DNA from: Paractinoplanes ferrugineus
Lineage (GTDB): Bacteria > Actinomycetota > Actinomycetes > Mycobacteriales > Micromonosporaceae
DNA: 64,000 nt
Direction of reading: 5' to 3'
Assembly: GCF_016862195.1 (NCBI RefSeq)
Contig: NZ_BOMM01000051.1
Location: forward strand, 171,689 to 235,688
Below are positions 58,625 to 64,000 of this stretch, piece after piece (position 1 is the stretch's first letter; each line of letters begins with the position of its first letter). A program made the translations under genes and the position numbers. Under the pieces are notes generated by a model. It worked only from the letters and a program-made list of their open reading frames with translations, ran no database searches and had not been told where the DNA came from.

Positions 58625-60829
58625 ATGTCTGCTCTGGCCCGCTGGTGCGTCACGCACCGCAGGACCGTGTTCGTCAGCTGGCTCGTAATGGCTGTGGGCC
58701 TGCTCGCCGCGGTCGTGCTGGGGGGTACGGCGTTCAAGACGTCCGCCGATGTTCCGGACAGTGCGTCGTCCAAGGCGTACGCGCTCCTGGCGCAGATGCC
58801 GGGCGGCGCTAGCGGGAACACACTTGGCAAGATCGCATGGCAGGCGACGTCCGGCTCGGTGACCTCCGCGACGGTGAAAGACGAGGTCACCGTCATGCTG
58901 GACCAGATCGCCAGGCAGCCCGGTGTGGTGTCGGTGGTCAGCCCCTACACCCCCGCCGGGGCGAAGCAGGTGGCGGCACAAGCCAACACCGCCTACGCCC
59001 AGGTGGTCCTGAAAAACGGTGCCGACGTCGACCCGATCGAGAAGACCGTCACCGACGCCCATCTTGCGGGCGTCAAGCTGACCTACGGTGGAACGGCTTT
59101 CGACAAGAAGCCGACACCGACGCATGGTCCGGAGGCGATCGGGCTGATCGTCGCGTTGGCCTTGTTGATGCTGATGTTCCGTTCCTGGCGGGCGTCGCTG
59201 CTCCCGCTGATCACCGGTGTTGCGGGGGTGGTCGTGTCGCTGCTGCTGGTCGTGGTCGGCTCGCATCTGTTCACGCTGGACTCGACCTCGATCAGCATGG
59301 CCTCGATGATGGGCCTGGCCGTCGGCATCGACTACGCGCTGTTCGTGGTCAACCGCACCCGCAAGGGTCTGCTCAGCGGCATGCCGGTGCCCGATGCGGT
59401 GGCTCGGGCGATCGACACGTCCGGGCGGGCGGTCATCTTCGCCGGTCTCACGGTCATCGTCGCATTGCTGGGTATCCGGGTGGTCGGGATGGGTGTGCTC
59501 ACCGGCATGGGTGCGGCCGCCGCGGTCACCGTCGCGGTCACCGTCGTCGCGGCCCTGACGCTGCTTCCGGCCCTGCTCGGTGCCTTTGGGCTCAAGGTGC
59601 TGTCGAAGCGCCAGCGCGCGCAAATCGCGCAGGGCATCGTCGAGGACGCGGCTGGCGTGAACCGTGAGGGCGGCTTCGCCGCTGTCTGGGCTCGGGTTCT
59701 GCAGAGGGCTCCCTGGCTGATGGCACCCGTCGCCCTCGCGGTGGTCGTGGTCCTGGCCGGCCCGGTCATCAAGATCCGGGTCGGGGACGCTGACGCCAGC
59801 AGTGACCCGGGGGCATCGACGACGCACCAGTACTACGCCATGACCTCGGCGGCCTTCGGCGACGGGTTCGACAACCCGCTCATCATCGCCGCGCGGACAC
59901 CCGATCCACTGTCTAGGCAGGCGTTCACCGCCCTGGCCGGCAAGCTCGGCTCGGTGACCGATGTCGCCGCCGTGAGCCCGGTCGGCACGTCGGCTGACGG
60001 TGCCGTCCGGACGGTCATGATCACCCCGCGGACCAGCGAACAGACTCCGGAGAGCGCCGACCTCATCGACCGGCTCCGCAATGACGTCATCCCCGCCGCC
60101 CAGTCCGGAACGAGCCTGCGCGCCTACGTCGGCGGCAAGGCCGCATCAAGTAAGGACCTGTCCGATGCGCTGCTCGGGCGGCTGCCGCTTTACCTCGGCA
60201 TCATCGCGGTCCTTGGTTTCCTGCTGCTGGCCGTCGCGTTCCGCAGCCTGCTGGTGCCGCTGGTCGGCGCGCTCAGCAACGTCACCAGCATCCTCGTGGG
60301 TCTGGGCGCCATCACCGCGGTGTTCCAACTCGGGTGGGGCAGTGAACTGATGCGCGTGGGCACCGGCGCCCCGATCCAGTACATCGTCCCGGTCATGATC
60401 GTCGGGATCGTGTTCGGCCTGTCCATGGACTACCAGGTGTTCCTGGTCAGCCGCATCCGCGAGGAATGGGCGGCGACCAAGGACAACCGGCGCGCCGTAC
60501 GGGTCGGGGTCACTGAGACCGGGCCGGTCATCGCCGCCGCCGCCCTGATCATGCTCGGAGTGTTCGCGTCGTTCGCCTTCGGCGGTGAACGCATCGTCTC
60601 CGCCATCGGTACCGGCTTGGCTCTGGCCGTCCTGGTCGACGCGTTCGTGGTCCGCATGACCCTCATCCCCGCCCTGATGACCATGCTCGGCAAGGCCAAC
60701 TGGTACTACCCGCGCTGGGCCGAGAAGAACACCCCCCACCTCGCGGTCGAGGGAGCTCCCGCCGCGGCGCCGCAGTCCAGCGCGACGCAGCCGGCGACCG
60801 GCGAGCCCGCGGCAACCACCGTCGCCTGA
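58625..60829 (+). CDS. MMPL-family (RND-type) membrane exporter
   Basis: This 734-residue transporter has twelve helices in two halves. After the first helix (FVSWLVMAVGLLAAVVLGG) comes an extracytoplasmic loop (about 35-165). Helices 2-6 contain MASMMGLAVGIDYALFVVNR, the MMPL signature with the proton-relay Asp. The second half repeats the pattern with FGLSMDYQVFLVSRIREEW. Family members export lipids or drugs. ATG 58625 follows GGAAGG by eight bases. It is followed by a response regulator/kinase pair that may control it. Confidence 0.92.
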   Translation: MSALARWCVTHRRTVFVSWLVMAVGLLAAVVLGGTAFKTSADVPDSASSKAYALLAQMPGGASGNTLGKIAWQATSGSVTSATVKDEVTVMLDQIARQPGVVSVVSPYTPAGAKQVAAQANTAYAQVVLKNGADVDPIEKTVTDAHLAGVKLTYGGTAFDKKPTPTHGPEAIGLIVALALLMLMFRSWRASLLPLITGVAGVVVSLLLVVVGSHLFTLDSTSISMASMMGLAVGIDYALFVVNRTRKGLLSGMPVPDAVARAIDTSGRAVIFAGLTVIVALLGIRVVGMGVLTGMGAAAAVTVAVTVVAALTLLPALLGAFGLKVLSKRQRAQIAQGIVEDAAGVNREGGFAAVWARVLQRAPWLMAPVALAVVVVLAGPVIKIRVGDADASSDPGASTTHQYYAMTSAAFGDGFDNPLIIAARTPDPLSRQAFTALAGKLGSVTDVAAVSPVGTSADGAVRTVMITPRTSEQTPESADLIDRLRNDVIPAAQSGTSLRAYVGGKAASSKDLSDALLGRLPLYLGIIAVLGFLLLAVAFRSLLVPLVGALSNVTSILVGLGAITAVFQLGWGSELMRVGTGAPIQYIVPVMIVGIVFGLSMDYQVFLVSRIREEWAATKDNRRAVRVGVTETGPVIAAAALIMLGVFASFAFGGERIVSAIGTGLALAVLVDAFVVRMTLIPALMTMLGKANWYYPRWAEKNTPHLAVEGAPAAAPQSSATQPATGEPAATTVA

Positions 60830-60853
60830 TACCCGGCCATGGAGACGGCGACA

Positions 60854-60889
60854 GTGCAGGGTCCGGGTGTCTACCACCGGACCCTGCAC
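60854..60889 (+). terminator. Perfect 13-bp hairpin between MMPL gene and two-component genes
   Basis: GTGCAGGGTCCGG (60854-60866) pairs perfectly with CCGGACCCTGCAC (60877-60889) around a 10-base loop. It lies 25 bases after the MMPL stop and 50 before the response regulator start. It may terminate the exporter transcript or attenuate read-through into the regulator genes. Confidence 0.75.
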
Positions 60890-60939
60890 GGCCGACGCAT
60901 GATGAGACGAACCCCGCGGCATCCCAGAAAGCTGACCTT

Positions 60940-61611
60940 GTGACCATTCGCGTGCTGCTCGCCGACGATCAAGCGCTGCTGCGTGCCACCTTCCGGCTGC
61001 TGATCGACGCCGAACCGGATATCGAGGTCGTCGCCGAGGCATCCAGCGGTGATGAGGCGGTGACCAGGGCGCTCCGGACCGGCCCCGACGTCATCGTCAT
61101 GGATATCCGGATGCCGGGCAGCGACGGGATCGATGCCACCCGTCGCATCACCGCTACTCCCAGCCTGGCCGGCACGCGGATCCTCATCCTGACCACCTTC
61201 GAGACCGACGAGCACGTGCTGGCCGCGCTGCGGGCCGGGGCCAGCGGCTTCCTCGGCAAAGGCGCCGAACCAGCCGAGTTGCTGCAGGCGATCCGCACCG
61301 TCGCCGCCGGTGAGGCCTTGCTGTCACCCGCCGCGACCACGTCGCTCATCGAGCGGTTCCTCAAGGTGCCCGATCTCGTCATCACCGACACCGACACCAG
61401 GCTCGGCGGGCTCACTGCCCGAGAGCAGGAAATCACCGCCCTGGCCGGTACCGGGTTGTCTAACGAGGAGATCGGGCGCCGGCTGTCGATCAGCGCCGCC
61501 ACCGCGAAAACCCACGTCAACCGGGCAATGATGAAGATCGGCGCCCACGACCGCGCCCAGCTCGTCGTGTTCGCCTACGAGACCGGCCTGGTCACGCCGG
61601 GACGGCGCTGA
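60940..61611 (+). CDS. NarL/LuxR-type response regulator
   Basis: The 223-residue protein has a receiver domain (LLADDQALLR, phospho-Asp55 in VIVMDIRMPGSDG, Lys in SGFLGKGAEP) and a C-terminal LuxR-type helix-turn-helix (LTAREQEITALAGTGLSNEE). The GTG start has no strong site; it follows CTTGT. The kinase gene starts one base after its stop. Partner and likely target are the adjacent kinase and MMPL exporter. Confidence 0.93.
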   Translation: MTIRVLLADDQALLRATFRLLIDAEPDIEVVAEASSGDEAVTRALRTGPDVIVMDIRMPGSDGIDATRRITATPSLAGTRILILTTFETDEHVLAALRAGASGFLGKGAEPAELLQAIRTVAAGEALLSPAATTSLIERFLKVPDLVITDTDTRLGGLTAREQEITALAGTGLSNEEIGRRLSISAATAKTHVNRAMMKIGAHDRAQLVVFAYETGLVTPGRR

Positions 61612-61612
61612 C

Positions 61613-62755
61613 ATGCGCCAGGCGCGCGCGGCCGGCTTGCCGCTGCTGGTCGTGTTGATCAACATGGCGCAGATCGCCTACAGCACCGGCGGCAGCCTGG
61701 GCAAACCAGCCATCGCGCAGGTCGTCATCATCGTGATCGGTGCCGCAGCGCTCATGGCGCGCCACCGATACCCGCGAAGCGTCGCTGTCGTCACCACGCT
61801 CTGCGGTACCGCTCTGCCGATCATCGCCCCGCACCAGGTCGTCGTGGACGTCGCTACCGTGGTCGCGCTCTACACCGTGGCCGTGACCACCGACCGGCGA
61901 ACCACCGTCATCCTCGGCGCCGTCGCCGCGACGCTCCTGACCGTCAGCTCGATGCTGTGGCTGCCGCATCACCTCCTGAACATCCGCAATGTCCTACCTC
62001 TCAACTACATCGCGGTCGCGGCTGCGGTCGGCGATGCGGTACGCAATCAGCGCACGCTCTTGCGGCAGGAAAGGCGCCGCACCATGGAAGCCGAACACAC
62101 TCGTGAGTCGCAGAGTCGCCTCCGGGTCCGCGAAGAGCGCATTCGCATCGCCCGTGAGCTGCACGACGTGGTCGCCCACCACCTCACCCTTGTCAACGCC
62201 CAGGCCGCCGTCGCACACCACCTGCTACGCACCGATCCTGAACGGGCCTACCAGGCCCTCGGCGACATCAAGCAGACCAGCCGGGATGCCCTCGACGAAC
62301 TACGCGCCACCGTGGGTCTGCTTCGCGACGACGATGAACCGGAATCCCGCCAGCCCGTGCCGTCCTTCGCCGAACTCGACACTCTCCTCGACTCGTTCCG
62401 CAAAGCCGGCCTAGACCTGCAGCTCACCCGGCAGGGCACACCTCAACCGCTGACCGGCTCAGCCGACCTCGCCGCCTATCGCATCGTGCAGGAAGCCCTC
62501 ACCAACGCCAGCAAACACGGCCCCACGGCCCACGCCGCACTCGACCTCACATACACCGAGCAGGCTCTGCACATCACCGTCACCAACCCGGCCACACCCG
62601 GCCACCGGGGCCCCGGGACCGGACACGGAATGATCGGCATGCGCGAGCGAGCCGAGTCCGCCGGCGGCCGGTTCACCACCAGTTCGCCCACCGAGGAGAT
62701 CTTCGGCGTCGAAGTCAGCCTGCCATTGACAACCAACAACCAACCGGCGGCATAA
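61613..62755 (+). CDS. Sensor histidine kinase (HisKA_3/DesK-like)
   Basis: The 380-residue kinase has four to five N-terminal membrane helices (about 8-135, for example VVDVATVVALYTVAVT). A HisKA_3 dimer domain has His184 in ARELHDVVAHHLTL, and the HATPase domain has QEALTNASKHGP and GHGMIGMRERAESAGG. There is almost no extracytoplasmic domain, so it probably senses the membrane or a membrane solute. The order regulator-then-kinase is the reverse of the commonest arrangement. Confidence 0.93.
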   Translation: MRQARAAGLPLLVVLINMAQIAYSTGGSLGKPAIAQVVIIVIGAAALMARHRYPRSVAVVTTLCGTALPIIAPHQVVVDVATVVALYTVAVTTDRRTTVILGAVAATLLTVSSMLWLPHHLLNIRNVLPLNYIAVAAAVGDAVRNQRTLLRQERRRTMEAEHTRESQSRLRVREERIRIARELHDVVAHHLTLVNAQAAVAHHLLRTDPERAYQALGDIKQTSRDALDELRATVGLLRDDDEPESRQPVPSFAELDTLLDSFRKAGLDLQLTRQGTPQPLTGSADLAAYRIVQEALTNASKHGPTAHAALDLTYTEQALHITVTNPATPGHRGPGTGHGMIGMRERAESAGGRFTTSSPTEEIFGVEVSLPLTTNNQPAA

Positions 62756-62843
62756 AGTCGAGACCGCCGGGCCGCAGAGCACGGCCCACGCCACGCCAGG
62801 CCGCTTGCCGTGCGAGCGGTGGATGGATCGAGGCAGGCAGCGG

Positions 62844-63010
62844 CTACGACGTCATCCGGACGACGACTTTGCCGGCCTTGGCGCATCCTTGCTCGACGTG
62901 GGCCAGGGGCCTCGCGGGTCGGCGCGAAGTCGAACACCCGGTCCACGACCGGGCGGATCGTTGCCGTGTCGAGCAGGGCGGTGAGTTCGCGGAGCTGGTC
63001 GCCGCTGGCC
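62844..63010 (-). pseudogene. Zinc-type/quinone oxidoreductase C-terminus, single-base frameshift
   Basis: The minus strand encodes GDQLRELTALLDTATIRPVV and DRVFDFAPTREA, the end of an NADPH:quinone oxidoreductase-like medium-chain dehydrogenase. A one-base insertion (an extra C in GAGGCCCCTGG) breaks the frame. In the restored frame EALAHVEQGCAKAGKVVVRM leads to TS and the stop at 62844. Nothing of the upstream 80 percent of the gene is present. Confidence 0.75.
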
Positions 63011-63265
63011 TTCCTCGACCGGCCGGATTGGCGCGTCGTGATCCGTGATGGTGGTGGCCTGAACAGCGACTTCTTTGCCTGGCTTACCGCTCACGTAGCG
63101 GCGCGGCTGCGGCTGCGGCTGCGCGCATTTTCCGAGGTAGAAGGCTGAGGATGCGATCAGCAAGCAGGTTGTGGCCGCCGACGCTCCCATTCCGCTCACG
63201 TGCTGGCCGCCGAGATTGCGAACACCCAGCGACAATCCGCGCCGGATTCGAATTGGCGTCGCTCA

Positions 63266-63391
63266 TTACTCCCAGGAGGCGACTATCTCGGCCGCCAGAG
63301 CGATCGCGATCTCCGCCGGCTCGGCGGGGTGCATGTCGCCGCCGTAGGGGCGCACCATGAACCCGTCCACCGCCGGGTGGAATGCGAGGGC
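63266..63391 (-). other. Unassigned C-terminal-looking fragment
   Basis: A minus-strand frame reads ALAFHPAVDGFMVRPYGGDM and HPAEPAEIAIALAAEIVASW, then stops. The helical ending PAEIAIALAAEIVA is protein-like and reminiscent of XdhC-type C-termini, but the match is weak. No start codon or ribosome binding site supports a separate gene. Confidence 0.25.
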
Positions 63392-63594
63392 TCAGTTCGT
63401 CCGCCACACGCATCCCGGAATCCTGACATGAGCCCCTTCAGCTCTGGCAGTGTTCTCGAGAGCCGCTGGCCCGTCTCGGCGGATGGACCGCTACGGCCCG
63501 GGAAGCCCCAGCTGACGGGGCATCGCCGGATTCGACCGCCTCCGCATACGGTCCCGCTGGCTACGTGACGAGCGAGGAGCGACTGTCTATGGGG

Positions 63595-63876
63595 TCAAGC
63601 TGGGCAGTCCACAGCCTGCAGAATCTCGCCCGACTCAACATCCAGCACGAATGCTTGCGTCCGGGGTGAACCCACGCCCGCCCCAGCAGACAGTGGATGA
63701 TCACAAACTTTGACGGCGTCGACCGATCCCAACGAATTGTTGGGCTCTCCGGCAAGGCCGAACAGGACCAGCACTACCGTGACCATGAATGGCAAGCGAC
63801 TATTCCGCCAAGGGACCCGGCTCGGAGTCACCTGGACCGGGCCATCAAGATCGATGAGGAACACCTCGTAGATCAT
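63595..63876 (-). CDS. Possible small protein of unknown function
   Basis: A frame of about 93 residues from ATG 63876 reads MIYEVFLIDLDGPVQVTPSR, includes a hydrophobic stretch (LPFMVTVVLVLFGLAG) and ends GEILQAVDCPA. Composition is protein-like and codon use is less GC-extreme than in core genes. No family recognised and no clear ribosome binding site; it may be another remnant. Confidence 0.35.
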   Translation of the reverse strand: MIYEVFLIDLDGPVQVTPSRVPWRNSRLPFMVTVVLVLFGLAGEPNNSLGSVDAVKVCDHPLSAGAGVGSPRTQAFVLDVESGEILQAVDCPA

Positions 63877-63934
63877 AGGCGCCGGCGCCCACTGTCCCCG
63901 CCACACGTCAGGGGGCCCGAACCGAGTTCGGGAG

Positions 63935-64000
63935 TCACTTGCCGAGGTCGCTAGTGGCGGCGACTTCGGTGGCTGCTTCGTTCAGGCTGTTCAGAGCCGG
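63935..64000 (-). CDS. Possible C-terminus of a gene running off the window
   Basis: From the right edge, 21 minus-strand codons read PALNSLNEAATEVAATSDLG K and stop with TGA at 63935-63937. The composition is protein-like, but the stretch is too short to assign. Confidence 0.3.
   Translation of the reverse strand, partial: PALNSLNEAATEVAATSDLGK

Larger units (their letters stand above)
62756..63594. other. Decayed region with gene fragments
   Basis: No intact gene is seen. It contains a frameshifted oxidoreductase tail (62844-63010) and an unassigned 42-codon minus-strand C-terminus (63266-63391). The remaining short open frames in both strands have no recognisable motif. Confidence 0.5.

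Overview
The window is very GC-rich DNA with actinobacterial features: GTG and TTG starts, short or absent leaders, a BldC-type regulator, futalosine-pathway menaquinone genes and the hemL/ccdA/resB/ccsB cluster. Many partner-switching and sensor kinase genes, plus a chemoreceptor remnant, suggest a motile, differentiating member of the Micromonosporaceae (Actinoplanes-like). That placement is inferred, because there is no rRNA here.

Positions 1-15 kb. A cobalamin-riboswitch-controlled BtuF/BtuC-type uptake operon leads off, with the start of its probable ATPase cut by the window edge. It is followed by mqnE, an NlpC/P60 wall hydrolase, a large proline-rich tail-anchored protein, a DEAD-box helicase, an Lrp regulator, a BldC-like regulator and the late menaquinone genes ubiD-, ubiA- and ubiX-type (mqnL, mqnP, mqnM). 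Positions 15-22 kb hold a secreted protein and the tightly coupled operon hemL - histidine phosphatase - tlpA - ccdA - resB - ccsB (cytochrome c maturation). A MerR/thioredoxin pair under a classic 19-bp-spacer promoter follows.

Positions 22-40 kb are the signalling heart. They contain a 1462-residue soluble hybrid kinase with about eight near-identical 276-bp HAMP-type repeats, a response regulator, and an anti-sigma-kinase/GAF/PP2C fusion. They also contain a six-gene stressosome operon in which neighbouring coding sequences touch or overlap: rsbR, rsbS, rsbT, an RsbX-like phosphatase, an RsbT-like/histidine kinase fusion and a receiver/PP2C protein. Stand-alone STAS antagonists lie at 22.0, 40.0 and 49.8 kb. 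A flavoprotein gene at 31.98 kb is preceded by a 14-bp repeat array that forms a chain of five-codon mini-ORFs coupled to its start.

Positions 40-53 kb carry mscL, a small gene under a LexA box, a zinc-finger membrane protein, a CGNR protein, an L,D-transpeptidase, soluble transhydrogenase, a secreted CBM2-metalloprotease, a metallo-beta-lactamase-fold protein, two coupled glycosyltransferases, and a DGPF/ECF42-type sigma factor pair. The stretch ends with tRNA-Lys(UUU).

From 53.2 kb to the end coding density drops and gene remains accumulate: a chemoreceptor fragment, a diguanylate cyclase cut in its GGDEF domain, an IS701-type transposase remnant and a frameshifted oxidoreductase tail. Intact among them are two unknown membrane/secreted genes and an MMPL exporter with a response regulator/histidine kinase pair. 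This part looks like an accessory, eroding segment.

No CRISPR array, intact prophage or complete insertion sequence was seen. Functions are family assignments read from motifs; no database search was run.
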